From: Methylobacter sp.
GTDB lineage: Bacteria; Pseudomonadota; Gammaproteobacteria; Methylococcales; Methylomonadaceae
Direction: 5' to 3'
Length of the DNA: 49,586 bases
Assembly (NCBI RefSeq): GCF_023227905.1
Contig: NZ_JALOCF010000034.1
Location: forward strand, 1 to 49,586
The notes beneath the pieces are model-generated. The model made no database searches and was not told where the DNA came from. It saw only the letters and a list, made by a program, of their open reading frames with translations. This document shows, one piece after another, positions 16,784 through 25,261 of the stretch (positions within the stretch are counted from its first letter, which is position 1; the number at the start of each line of letters is the position of its first letter). The position numbers and the translations under genes were made by a program.

Positions 16784-17929
16784 TCAGACTTTAAAAAACA
16801 CAAACACATTGTCGATTTTTTTGATCTCGACGCGCATCCGCTTGCATTGTTTTTTTATCGCTTCTAACTGCTCGGACTGCTGACTGAGCGCAAAAGGCAA
16901 AATCACTTCCACTTCAATCTGGCCGTCCAAATAATGGATTCTGAAATCGTCTATGACCCACTTAAAATCCGCCAGATAGCGATTCAGCAGTTTTTGCACT
17001 TCACCGCGAGACAACGGCCTGGATTGCTCTTGCAGGCTTTCGTCGTCTTCAGGATCGACGTGCACCAGCACATCCATCACGTCGTCAAAGCGCTTGATCA
17101 AATCGTCCCTGACGATATCGCCGATCATATGCCCTTCCGACACGGTAATGCGGGGATCGACGACAATATGCGCATCAATCAGCGCATCTTCGCCCATTTG
17201 CCGGGTGCGCAATAAATGAATGCCTTCGACACCGTCAATCTCGTAGATCGCGGTTCTGATCTCTTCGACCAGCGCCGACGGCAATGAAGTATCGACCAGT
17301 TCCTTGATGCTCTCAAACACCAGGTTCAGACCGATTTTAGCCACCATCAACGCAACCACGACGGCGGCAACGCCATCGGCCAACGGGTAACCCAGCATCA
17401 CCGCGCCTATGCCGATCAAAACCACCAACGATGAAATCGCATCGCTACGTTGGTGCCAGGCATTGGCCAGCAGTAATTTGGAACGGGTGATTTTGGCGAT
17501 GCGTTTGGTGTATTGGTACAGCCATTCGTTAATCAGGATGGACAGCGTGGCAACGGCCAATGACAACACATTCGGCACCGGCAGACGATCGGTATCCGCC
17601 ATGCGCTCCATGACCGACCAGACGATAGCGCCGCCGATACCGATTAAGCTAACCCCCAGAATAACCGTCGCGATGGTTTCAAAGCGGCGATGGCCGTAAG
17701 GATGGTCATGATCGGCCTCGCGGCTGCCCAGTTTTACCGCAATAATAACCAGCAGATCGCTGAGCAGGTCCGATAGCGAATGAATGCCGTCGGCGATTAA
17801 AGCCGCAGATTGTCCGAGGATGCCGAAACCGATTTTGATCAGTGTTTGCAGAACATTAATCGCCGCGCCCGCGTAGCTGGCCCTGGCTTTTAATTTATCC
17901 GCTTTTACGGCATCCAAGACTTCAGCCAT
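16784..17929 (-). CDS. Cation diffusion facilitator (CDF) metal transporter
   Basis: A 381-residue inner-membrane antiporter that exports divalent metal ions. There are about six membrane segments in the first 215 residues. The metal-site motifs are HSLSD in the second helix (ALIADGIHSLSDLLSD) and HQRSD in the fifth (ANAWHQRSDAISS); the DHDHPYGHRRFE loop is also typical. The cytoplasmic C-terminal domain (from about 220) carries VEGIHLLRTRQMG and VHVDPEDD, followed by an extra region of about 95 residues that ends VFVFFKV. The metal (Zn, Fe, Co or Mn) cannot be read. The ATG at 17929 lies in the second copy of a duplicated ATGGCTGAAGT start; see the element between this gene and tusA. Confidence 0.93.
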   Translation of the reverse strand: MAEVLDAVKADKLKARASYAGAAINVLQTLIKIGFGILGQSAALIADGIHSLSDLLSDLLVIIAVKLGSREADHDHPYGHRRFETIATVILGVSLIGIGGAIVWSVMERMADTDRLPVPNVLSLAVATLSILINEWLYQYTKRIAKITRSKLLLANAWHQRSDAISSLVVLIGIGAVMLGYPLADGVAAVVVALMVAKIGLNLVFESIKELVDTSLPSALVEEIRTAIYEIDGVEGIHLLRTRQMGEDALIDAHIVVDPRITVSEGHMIGDIVRDDLIKRFDDVMDVLVHVDPEDDESLQEQSRPLSRGEVQKLLNRYLADFKWVIDDFRIHYLDGQIEVEVILPFALSQQSEQLEAIKKQCKRMRVEIKKIDNVFVFFKV

Positions 17930-18145
17930 TATTCGGCCGCTGCTTATATAAATCCTCGTCCCCACACGCTACGTGGGAACGCATCAAGGACGCGCTGCGT
18001 CCTGTAACACACAGACACAGCAGAACCCAATTGCTCTCCACAGCTTCACGGGACGCAGCGCGCCGATACTGCATTCCCACGCAGCGAGTGGGAATGCGAA
18101 ACATGTCGAGTGGGAACGAGGTAACACATAAAACTTCAGCCATTA
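17916..18145. mobile_element. 201-bp repeat element with duplicated target, inserted at the CDF start
   Basis: AAGACTTCAGCCATTA (17916-17931) and AAAACTTCAGCCATTA (18130-18145) are 16-bp direct repeats with one difference; they enclose 198-201 bp of noncoding-looking DNA. Inside, CCTCGTCCCCAC (17954-17965) and GTGGGAACGAGG (18110-18121) are near-perfect inverted ends, and ATTCCCAC/GTGGGAAT form an internal hairpin near 18073-18095. Related CGTTCCCACG words occur at 13920-13990 and 15270-15295. It looks like a small non-autonomous element that duplicated its target, the original start codon of the CDF gene. Confidence 0.65.
17922..18143 (-). CDS. Possible 73-codon relay ORF created by the inserted element
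   Basis: The original CDF start codon (ATG at 18143, overlapping the tusA stop as ATGGCTGA) now opens a 73-codon frame through the element. It begins MAEVLCVTSFPLD and ends RPNNG at TGA 17922-17924. That stop overlaps the relocated CDF start in the same ATGGCTGA arrangement. The product is repeat-derived and probably has no function as a protein; its translation could keep tusA and the CDF gene coupled. That it is translated is inference. Confidence 0.3.
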   Translation of the reverse strand: MAEVLCVTSFPLDMFRIPTRCVGMQYRRAASREAVESNWVLLCLCVTGRSASLMRSHVACGDEDLYKQRPNNG

Positions 18146-18369
18146 CCGCCCACTTCCAGGATAATAATATATTCATTATCGCCCGAAATGGTTTCCAATA
18201 CCTTATGCCCGTTGATTCTGCACCATGCCGGAATATCCTGCATAACGCCCGGATCGGTACAGACAACTTCCAGTTGATCGCCCGCTTTAAGCTGCTTAAC
18301 TTTATCCTGCGTGCGAATGACCGGCAGCGGGCACAGCAGGCGGCGGGCATTTAGTGTTTCTCTGTTCAT
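18136..18369 (-). CDS. tusA: TusA-family sulfurtransferase
   Basis: A 77-residue small sulfur carrier. The hallmark CPxP motif is in NARRLLCPLPVIRTQDKVKQ; the cysteine carries persulfide sulfur. The rest (GDQLEVVCTDPGVMQDIPAWC, GHKVLE) follows the two-layer alpha/beta TusA fold. Start at 18369 overlaps the upstream PP-loop gene stop by four bases (ATGA), and its own stop overlaps the original CDF start. TusA passes sulfur towards tRNA thiolation or other acceptors; being coupled to a PP-loop thiolation-like gene supports such a role here. Confidence 0.92.
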   Translation of the reverse strand: MNRETLNARRLLCPLPVIRTQDKVKQLKAGDQLEVVCTDPGVMQDIPAWCRINGHKVLETISGDNEYIIILEVGGNG

Positions 18370-19412
18370 ATATACCATTCCTGCGGGATTTCGTCGGCGC
18401 CAAACGGTTTGACCTGAATAGTCCGCTCAGAGCCGTCTTTATCGGCAATGTTCACATCGACTTGTTCGGCAGTGCGACCTTGTCCGTAGCGGGCGGTAAT
18501 CCGTGCCGCGATGAATAAATCCTCCGCAGAAGGCGAACCATCCACCAGCACCAAAGGACCGGCATGGCTGGCGCAATTCATCGTGATAAATTCTTTTTTG
18601 TAGCCCTGCATAAAGCGCCCTTCGCCTTCTTCCCGAGCGACGATGACTTTAAAATGCTGCCCCGGCCTGATATGTCTTCCGACTTTCAGCAACATGACAT
18701 CATCCAGGTCGTATTGCTTGTTACCGTCGCGCGCTTTCCATAAATCGACCAACTTGGCTGAATAGCTGGCGTCGGTCAGGAAACAGCAGCCGCCCGCAGG
18801 CTGGGCATATTCGTTAAAGCCGAGTTGTTCGGCCATCGCCATCTGCGGCTTTCGTGAACGCCCGCTAAAATCGTGCAGCTTTTCCCGGTCGACCCAGCCT
18901 TCCCGCTCCGGCAGGGTTGGCGGCAGGCTTTTCGCGCACAAAGGCCGCAATAACAAATCATCTGCGCCTGATTGCTGGGAGATGATCGGCATCGTCGCTT
19001 TGCGTTGCGACATCGGCCGTTGCCCGATCACTTCGCCGGTGATGATAAAGTCGAAACCGTTTTCCTTAACCCATTGCTTGGCCTTGTTGACCATGAAAAT
19101 CTTGCAATCGAGACAAGGATTCATGTTCGCGCCGTAGCCGTGTTTGGGGTTGATCAACACGTCTTTGTATTCTTCGATCACATCGACGATATGCAGCTTG
19201 ATGCCTAACTGTTCTGCGACCCATAAAGAATTGTTGCGTTTCGGCTTTTCCTTGTCCTTGGCTCTGATCGCATGGGTGTGGCCTTCGACGCAAAAGCCGG
19301 TGAAGAAATTGATGCCCTCGACATGAATGCCTTGGTCCATGATGGTTTTAGCCGCCAGCATTGAATCCAGACCGCCGGAAATCAATGCCACTGCTTTTCT
19401 TTGTGTACTCAT
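18366..19412 (-). CDS. PP-loop ATP-pyrophosphatase, tRNA-thiolation (MnmA/ThiI-like) family
   Basis: A 348-residue enzyme. The PP-loop is SGGLDSMLAAKTI near the N-terminus; cysteines likely to be involved in sulfur transfer are in NPCLDCKIFM and the PAGGCCFLTD motif. Other stretches are FFTGFCVEGH, DFIITGEVIGQRPMSQR and LLLRPLCAKSLPPT. The C-terminal third (from about 235) is a separate domain. The family adenylates tRNA for sulfur insertion, and four-base overlap with tusA suggests TusA is its sulfur donor. Annotated relatives are often called tRNA thiouridylase-like; the exact modified base is unknown. Start at 19412 (MSTQRKAVALISGGLDS) is chosen because the fold begins there. Confidence 0.85.
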   Translation of the reverse strand: MSTQRKAVALISGGLDSMLAAKTIMDQGIHVEGINFFTGFCVEGHTHAIRAKDKEKPKRNNSLWVAEQLGIKLHIVDVIEEYKDVLINPKHGYGANMNPCLDCKIFMVNKAKQWVKENGFDFIITGEVIGQRPMSQRKATMPIISQQSGADDLLLRPLCAKSLPPTLPEREGWVDREKLHDFSGRSRKPQMAMAEQLGFNEYAQPAGGCCFLTDASYSAKLVDLWKARDGNKQYDLDDVMLLKVGRHIRPGQHFKVIVAREEGEGRFMQGYKKEFITMNCASHAGPLVLVDGSPSAEDLFIAARITARYGQGRTAEQVDVNIADKDGSERTIQVKPFGADEIPQEWYI

Positions 19413-19507
19413 ATTGCTCAGAATTGGGGGAAATTTGCTTATTATACCGGCTTCTTTTCCAATTTGGCTTTCAATCAACAGCAGCCCAATTGGGGATGTA
19501 GATTAAT

Positions 19508-19588
19508 TCACCACGAAGACACGAAGAACACGAAGTTTTTGCCTAAGCTTTTCTTCGTGTCCTTCGTGCCTTCGTGCCTTCGTGGTGA
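19508..19588. repeat. CACGAAG inverted-repeat element (copy 2)
   Basis: TCACCACGAAG (19508-19518) and CTTCGTGGTGA (19578-19588) are perfect 11-bp arms; CACGAAG is repeated three times on the left and CTTCGTG four times on the right, giving a long hairpin. It lies 12 bp after the PilU-like stop and may end its transcript. Confidence 0.8.
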
Positions 19589-19600
19589 TATGCCTTTAAA

Positions 19601-21031
19601 TCAACCGAAATTGATCTTGGCTTCCAGATCGTTGCTGGAATCGGCATTTTTCAGTGCTTCTTCCAGACTGATTTTTCCCTCTTTGTACAATCCGTACAAG
19701 GCGTCGTCAAATGTCCTCATGCCTTTGCTGCCGCTTGATGACATAGCCGATTTAATTTCATGCAGCTCCCCTTTCAGGATCAGGTTGGCTATATGCGGCG
19801 TGTTGATCATCACTTCAATGGCCGCGCAGCGCTTCCCTGACGTGTCGGGAATCAGGCGCTGCGAAATAACCGCATTCAAGTTGACGGCAAGATCCATAAA
19901 CAATTGTGCATGATGATCATGGGGGTACATGTTGATGACCCGCTCCATGGCTTGGTTGGCATTGTTGGCGTGCATGGTCGAGATGCATAAGTGGCCGGTG
20001 TTGGCCAACTCCAACGCGGCCGACATGGTTTCCTGATCCCGAATCTCGCCGATCAGGATAACATCGGGCGCTTCCCTCAGACAGGCTTTCAAGGCTCTGG
20101 CGTAAGAGTCTGTATCCACGCCGACTTCGCGCTGGTTGACAATGGATTTCAGGTTCGGGTGCGAAAACTCGACCGGGTCTTCAATAGTCAGAATATGGCC
20201 GGCCGAATTGGCGTTGCGGTGGTTGATCATGGCCGCCAGCGTGGTCGATTTGCCCGATCCGGTGCCGCCCACCATCAACAACAGGCCCCGCTTAGCCATG
20301 ATCAGTTCCATCAAAATATCCGGCGTGCCCAACTCTTTGCCGGTAGGAATGACCGACGGGATCAAGCGCATAACCAGGCCGACGGTCTTGCGCTGATAAA
20401 AGGCATTGGCGCGAAAACGAGCGCTGCCATCCGGCAGGCTGATCGCAAAATCCAGGTCCCGGGTGATTAAAAACTCGTCGATTTGTTCCTGGGTCATGAT
20501 CCCGAAAGCGCCCGATTTTGTTAACTCGGGCGTCAGCATAAAATCATCCAGCGCTACAGCCCGACCGAAAATTTTGGCTTTAACCGGCGAATCGACCGTC
20601 AAAAACAAATCCGAGGCATTCAGCAGAGCCATTTCCTTCAAGTACGGCAGAATATCCAAATCGCCTTCCGGCGCAGCTCCCAGAACCTGGAAGCTCTCTA
20701 CTTCCGGCTCATTGGCTTCTTTTGCCAGCGCTGAAGAAGGCACAATAAACAGCACCAAACCGTTATCCTCGACCTTGGCGCTAGCCATAAATTTCTCGCC
20801 GTCAGGCGCAGTACAATTGAATTTCAGCGCTTTATTCTGGACCAGTTCCTGCTTTTGGCTGTCATTAATCAGGCTAAAAGTAATTTCCTTGATGATGTTT
20901 GAACTTAACTCATTCTTTCCCAGGGGATATTCCTCCCCGGCCAATCCCAAGAGTGCCGGAGAACCTGCTCTCAAAGACAGGCTATCGGCATTTTTTTCCA
21001 GCATTAATTTTAAATAGGGTGTCAGGGTCAT
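19601..21031 (-). CDS. PilT/PilU-type pilus retraction ATPase with a duplicated N-terminal domain
   Basis: A 476-residue protein, about 100 residues longer than usual PilT/PilU. Residues 1-98 and 126-224 look like two copies of the N-terminal domain: PYLKLMLEKNADSLSLRAGS and PYLKEMALLNASDLFLTVDS align. The ATPase core has Walker A GGTGSGKS (255-262), Asp box LTIEDPVEF, Walker B DVILIGEIRD and His box TGHLCISTMHANNANQ. The C-terminus GMRTFDDALYGLY and LEEALKNADSSNDL is PilU-like. Such ATPases power type IV pilus retraction with PilT. The first domain copy has lost the conserved SDLF motif (ADSLSL), so it is probably structural. It lies 78 bp downstream of another pilU gene. Confidence 0.88.
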   Translation of the reverse strand: MTLTPYLKLMLEKNADSLSLRAGSPALLGLAGEEYPLGKNELSSNIIKEITFSLINDSQKQELVQNKALKFNCTAPDGEKFMASAKVEDNGLVLFIVPSSALAKEANEPEVESFQVLGAAPEGDLDILPYLKEMALLNASDLFLTVDSPVKAKIFGRAVALDDFMLTPELTKSGAFGIMTQEQIDEFLITRDLDFAISLPDGSARFRANAFYQRKTVGLVMRLIPSVIPTGKELGTPDILMELIMAKRGLLLMVGGTGSGKSTTLAAMINHRNANSAGHILTIEDPVEFSHPNLKSIVNQREVGVDTDSYARALKACLREAPDVILIGEIRDQETMSAALELANTGHLCISTMHANNANQAMERVINMYPHDHHAQLFMDLAVNLNAVISQRLIPDTSGKRCAAIEVMINTPHIANLILKGELHEIKSAMSSSGSKGMRTFDDALYGLYKEGKISLEEALKNADSSNDLEAKINFG

Positions 21032-21109
21032 GTCAGTATCTGGTTTTTATTATAATGAGGGACAAACGGGATGAGCCGAAACACACGGCCCACCCCTGCG
21101 ACAGTTTTA

Positions 21110-22261
21110 TCACATAGAAACAAGCTCTTCCTCTTCACCATCTTTCGACTGCAACGAAAGTCCGCCGATCGAACGGTCTTCGCCGGATGCCAGTTTGATC
21201 TGCAAGCGCAATTCATTTTGAGAGTCGGCATTTCTTAAGGCTTCTTCGTAATCTATTTTTCCCGCCTGATAAAGCTCCAATAAGGCCTGGTCGAAAGTTT
21301 GCATGCCCAGCTCGCGGGATTTCGCCATCAGCGGCTTGATGCTCGCGGCCTCGCCTTTGGCGATATAATCTGAAATCAGCGGCGTATTCAATAAAATCTC
21401 GATGGCTGCGCAACGGCCGCCGTCAATAGTTTTGACCAGCCGCTGGGAAATAATCGCGCGCAAGTTGACCGAAATATCCTGCATTAATTTCGCCTGTCTC
21501 TCCATCGGGAAAAAGCCCAAAATCCGGTCTATCGCCTGATTGGCATTGTTTGCATGCAAGGTAGCCATCGCCAAATGGCCGGTTTGGGAAAATTCCAGCC
21601 CGTAATTCATAATCTCTTCGCTGCGGATTTCGCCGAGCACGATAACGTCGGGAGCCTGCCGCAAGGTATTATGCAGTCCGGCTTCCCAGCTCTTGGTATC
21701 GACGCCGACTTCCCGTTGCATGACAACGCAGTTTTTATGGCTATGCACATATTCGATGGGATCTTCCAGGGTGATGATATGGCCGTAACTGTTCGCATTG
21801 CGATGGTCGATCATGGCCGCCATCGACGTTGATTTACCTGAACCCGTGCCGCCGACCATGATAATCAGGCCGTTTTTGTTCATCATCACGTCTTTTAAAA
21901 TAGGCGGCAGGCCCAGTTTATCGAAATTGGGTATTTCCGCGGCGATAACCCGGATAACCAAGCCCTGACAGCCTTGCTGGACATAGGCATTGACCCGAAA
22001 CCGGCAGAGCCCGGCAGGGGCAATGGCAAAGTTGCATTCTTGTGTTTCTTCAAATTCCTTGAGCTGCTTATCATTCATGATGCATTGCGTCAGGGCCTTG
22101 GAATCATTCGCCGATAATGCCTGCTGGGAAACCGGCGTCATCTTGCCTTTGATTTTTATTGCAGGCGGAAAACCGGCGGTAATAAATAAATCAGACCCTT
22201 CTTTATGAAGCATAAGTTTGAGTAACTTAATCATAAAGTCCATCGCTTCTTTTCTTTCCAT
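21110..22261 (-). CDS. pilU: Twitching motility ATPase PilU
   Basis: A 383-residue hexameric ATPase of the PilT/PilU family, an accessory motor for type IV pilus retraction. Motifs: GSDLFITAGFPPAIKI near the N-terminus, Walker A GGTGSGKS (137-144), Asp box ITLEDPIEYVHSH, Walker B DVIVLGEIRS, His box TGHLAMATLHANNANQAIDR and the C-terminal LGMQTFDQALLELYQAGKID. The longer C-terminal tail (about 350-383, acidic) is PilU-like. Start 22261 has a strong GGGGGAAG four bases upstream. It forms an apparent operon with the second PilU-like gene. No pilT itself is in the window. Confidence 0.93.
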   Translation of the reverse strand: MERKEAMDFMIKLLKLMLHKEGSDLFITAGFPPAIKIKGKMTPVSQQALSANDSKALTQCIMNDKQLKEFEETQECNFAIAPAGLCRFRVNAYVQQGCQGLVIRVIAAEIPNFDKLGLPPILKDVMMNKNGLIIMVGGTGSGKSTSMAAMIDHRNANSYGHIITLEDPIEYVHSHKNCVVMQREVGVDTKSWEAGLHNTLRQAPDVIVLGEIRSEEIMNYGLEFSQTGHLAMATLHANNANQAIDRILGFFPMERQAKLMQDISVNLRAIISQRLVKTIDGGRCAAIEILLNTPLISDYIAKGEAASIKPLMAKSRELGMQTFDQALLELYQAGKIDYEEALRNADSQNELRLQIKLASGEDRSIGGLSLQSKDGEEEELVSM

Positions 22262-22285
22262 TGACTTCCCCCTGTATTGATTAGC

Positions 22286-22314
22286 TATATATGGTTTTGC
22301 CTGAAATGAGGCAA
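22286..22314 (-). promoter_or_regulatory. Possible sigma-70 promoter for pilU, overlapping an inverted repeat
   Basis: Reading the minus strand: TTGCCT (22314-22309), a 17-bp spacer, then TATATA (22291-22286), ending 24 bp before the pilU ATG. The -35 box is also one arm of TTGCCT-CATTTC-AGGCAA, a perfect 6-bp inverted repeat that could be an operator. Each box matches consensus at four of six positions. Confidence 0.3.
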
Positions 22315-22610
22315 TACTTTTTGATTATAATTTTAATTAGTAAAGATACCTACAAAAAACCGGTCATTACAGACATAACCGGCTTGGGAAAAACATCGCC
22401 TGCAAAACAGATTTTACATTATGAAACAATCGCTTATTTTTATGCAGACAGATTTACGGTCCAGGTAAAACATTTATGAATGTGTGATGGCGTAAACAGT
22501 CCAAAGTTGGGCTGATTGCTTGTATACTGATGCCGCTAATAACATTGCCGAATACTCAATTTCCTGCGCTGTATATTAAAAACACCAACAAATATAAGGA
22601 CAACAGCAAG

Positions 22611-23588
22611 ATGTTTATAGACGAGACTCAAGACGATTCAGATGACTGGATGACCGCATTATTAAGGTCGCCGATCTTCCAACGCCTTCCACCTGTCAAT
22701 TTACAAAAGATCTTAATGAGTCTGGAATCAGTGCATTTTAGCAAGGGCGAAATTATTCTCGATCAAGGCGGCATGGGGGATTATTATTACCTGATTAAAA
22801 ACGGGCAATGCGAATTAACGCGCAAACCCTCGCCTAACGCAAGAGAGATTAAATTGGCTCAACTGGCAACCGGCGATACTTTCGGCGAAGACTCGCTGCT
22901 TTCCGACGCGCCCAGAAACGTCACAATTACAGCACTAACGGATATCTCCTTATTACGGCTTAATAAACAACAATTCGTGTCTTTAATAAAAGAGCCCTCC
23001 CTGGCCTTTGTCACTTATCCAAAGACGCAGGAGGCGCTAAAACAGGGCGCTATATTGCTGGATGTACGTGCGCCCGACGATTATGAAAAGCACCATCTTG
23101 ACGGCAGTATCAACGAGCCTTTTTTCTCGTTAAGGATGCAGCTTAAAACATTAAACCGCGAGAAGCCTATCATTGTGGTTTGCAACGATGGGAAAACCAG
23201 CGAGGCCGCTGTCTTTTTACTGCTCCGCAATAAAATTAATGCCATGATCTTGCGCGGAGGAATGACGGGCGCCAAGTCCGATTCGGAACAGGACCTCGCT
23301 CTTGCAGATACTATTCAGGCTAATGCAGAGCGCTCCGAAACTGTTCCTCAACATCACCAAGCCATGCAACCGGCCAGTCACTCCGCCAGCCTTGCCGGCA
23401 ACGAACAGGCCCCTCAAATAAGGCTGCTTCAATCGGAAGTTGAGGCACTCAAAATGGCAAACCAACAGCTCAATGACAAGTGCATGAAGCTGGAGTTTGA
23501 CAAGCAACATGCTGAAAAACAGGCCAGAATATTGTACAAACAGCTGGAGAAATTAACCCAGGTACTGAACAAGCTTAAAAATGAATGA
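22611..23588 (+). CDS. Cyclic nucleotide-binding + rhodanese + coiled-coil protein
   Basis: A 325-residue soluble protein, divergent from the pilU operon. Residues about 18-132 form a cNMP-binding beta-roll (FSKGEIILDQGGMGDYYYLI; phosphate cassette region FGEDSLLSDAPRNVT). Residues 133-220 are a rhodanese-like domain with ILLDVRAPDDYEKHHLDGSI and an active-site cysteine C191 in IVVCNDGKTSEAA. Residues about 268-325 are a coiled coil. There is no DNA-binding helix-turn-helix, so it is not a CRP-type regulator. AAGGA lies 12 bases before the ATG at 22611. The neighbourhood hints at a regulatory role for pilus retraction; that is inference. Confidence 0.85.
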   Translation: MFIDETQDDSDDWMTALLRSPIFQRLPPVNLQKILMSLESVHFSKGEIILDQGGMGDYYYLIKNGQCELTRKPSPNAREIKLAQLATGDTFGEDSLLSDAPRNVTITALTDISLLRLNKQQFVSLIKEPSLAFVTYPKTQEALKQGAILLDVRAPDDYEKHHLDGSINEPFFSLRMQLKTLNREKPIIVVCNDGKTSEAAVFLLLRNKINAMILRGGMTGAKSDSEQDLALADTIQANAERSETVPQHHQAMQPASHSASLAGNEQAPQIRLLQSEVEALKMANQQLNDKCMKLEFDKQHAEKQARILYKQLEKLTQVLNKLKNE

Positions 23589-23715
23589 TGATTTATACAA
23601 AAAATCAGTCCTGTGTCGCCGGCTTCAGTTTATAGCCTGTCTAAAATCAACCATATTCTTAAACGCTTTTTGTCTTACAAAATCAAATTAAACTCATACT
23701 GAGAAGCGTCAGCCT

Positions 23716-24660
23716 TTACTTAATTTCACTTTGCGCTTCCAGCCAATCCTCAAGCTCACTGCCTGGGTAAAAGCCGCGCTTTTCAGCTTTGTAATAAGCG
23801 GCTTCAGAGATCATTGTATCAAGGTTAACAGGCTGAACGGGCGACCTGTCCGCCCTTGTAAAGCCACACTTTACCAGACCGACAAGGTCTTGCGGCGCAC
23901 TTCCCTTAACACCTATTTCGGCAGGTTTCAGCTCTGCCAGGGTGCCGAATAAACGATCCCATAGCGATAAAACCGAACCGTAATTACGGTCGTGCTCATG
24001 ACGCTTGACTGAGTGATGAACACGGTGCAAATACGGCGTAATAATCAGTCGTCCAAGAAGCCGTTCGCCCCGGAATGAAATATTGGTGTGATGCAGCATG
24101 GTAAAAAACGTAACTATTATCTCATTCGCAAGCACCAGGGCTTCTTGTATTCCTAAAACAACAATTAACATCGCCTTCATGAAATTGATGATTAAGATTT
24201 CCAGAAAGTGTGCCCGGAATGCCGTTGAAACGTTCAAATAAGGATCAGTGTGATGCACCTTGTGAAACATCCACAGGCAATCGAAGCTATGGCTGGTTTT
24301 ATGCCAGATATACAACAGTAAATCCAACGCTAAAAACGCAAGAATCGCTTTCCCTAGCGGATTCGTAATGTAATTTAGCAATCCTTTATCGGAGTATTGT
24401 TCAGCCAAGGCCCATAGCGATGAAATCGACAATAACGACATCACAATGCTATTGAAAGTAAATAGCTGAATGTTCGCCCGATAAGACTGCCGCAACCGTT
24501 CGCTGAACCGTTGTTCTCTGGGCCAGCAAGATTCAAGAATCACCAACAGCGCAAAAAAAAGGAACAGGATACATGCTGCCATTTTTCCTGACGATATGTT
24601 CAAAACCCAGGTTAGATAGGATTGAAGTAAGGTCATTAAAGATTTAAATTCGTTTAACAT
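23716..24660 (-). CDS. Sterol desaturase / fatty acid hydroxylase family membrane enzyme
   Basis: A 314-residue integral membrane di-iron oxygenase. The histidine clusters are in order: HKTSH, HKVHHTDPYLN, HHTN and HRVHHSVKRHEHDRNYG. About four membrane helices precede and surround them. Family members hydroxylate or desaturate lipids, sterols or carotenoids; the substrate here is unknown. Of two nearby ATGs the one at 24660 (MLNEFKSL) has GGAGG at the right 8-base distance; the one at 24666 is too close. About 175 bp separate it from the next upstream gene on the same strand, so it may be transcribed on its own. Confidence 0.88.
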   Translation of the reverse strand: MLNEFKSLMTLLQSYLTWVLNISSGKMAACILFLFFALLVILESCWPREQRFSERLRQSYRANIQLFTFNSIVMSLLSISSLWALAEQYSDKGLLNYITNPLGKAILAFLALDLLLYIWHKTSHSFDCLWMFHKVHHTDPYLNVSTAFRAHFLEILIINFMKAMLIVVLGIQEALVLANEIIVTFFTMLHHTNISFRGERLLGRLIITPYLHRVHHSVKRHEHDRNYGSVLSLWDRLFGTLAELKPAEIGVKGSAPQDLVGLVKCGFTRADRSPVQPVNLDTMISEAAYYKAEKRGFYPGSELEDWLEAQSEIK

Positions 24661-24835
24661 TGCCATCTCCTCCTCATCAAAAAGTTGAACAAAATTGACG
24701 TAAGTGATTAGAGCAAAGTTATCTTAACTAAAAATTATATCCAAAATAGCGGCCGCGCTTGTTGTGTTCGCCATCCAGAAACCGCAGCGCGGCTTGATCC
24801 TAACCGGATGCCTCGGTGATTTCAATCATGGAATG

Positions 24836-25261
24836 TCAAAACATATAGCCTGATAATGCGATGATGACGGCGTAACGCAAGCTTTTGCCCAGGCCCACCA
24901 GAATAACGAAGATGCCAAGGTTTACCTTCATGATGCCGGCAATAAATGTCAGAGGGTCTCCGCCCACCGGCAGCCAGGACAATAATAACGACCAGACGCC
25001 GAAACGCTGGTACCAGCGCTGGTAACGATGCAGTTTTGAGGCGGGAAATGGAAACCAGCGTTTATGTTCAAAATGCAATAGATAACGGCCTAAGACCCAG
25101 TTCACGACAGCGCCCAAGGTATTGCCCGTCGATGCGAACAACCAAAGCAGCAAAGGGTCATAGCCGGCAGCCAACAAGCCGACCAGCGCCACTTCCGAAT
25201 AAAGCGGAATCAGCGTGGCGGCCAAAAAACTCATGCCGAATAAGCTCAAATAAGCGGTCAT
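24836..25261 (-). CDS. YqaA-type (DedA/VTT-like) small membrane protein
   Basis: A 141-residue inner-membrane protein with four or so hydrophobic segments. Characteristic stretches: LAATLIPLYSEVALVGLLAAGYD, shown only in part here as IPLYSEVALVGLLAAG, then STGNTLGAVVNWVLGRYL, RYQRWYQRFGVWSLLLSWLP and GGDPLTFIAGIMKVN. These match YqaA-family SNARE-associated/DedA-like proteins, some of which move lipid carriers across the membrane. Its start overlaps the GATase gene stop by four bases, so translation is coupled and the three genes upstream form one unit. Confidence 0.88.
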   Translation of the reverse strand: MTAYLSLFGMSFLAATLIPLYSEVALVGLLAAGYDPLLLWLFASTGNTLGAVVNWVLGRYLLHFEHKRWFPFPASKLHRYQRWYQRFGVWSLLLSWLPVGGDPLTFIAGIMKVNLGIFVILVGLGKSLRYAVIIALSGYMF

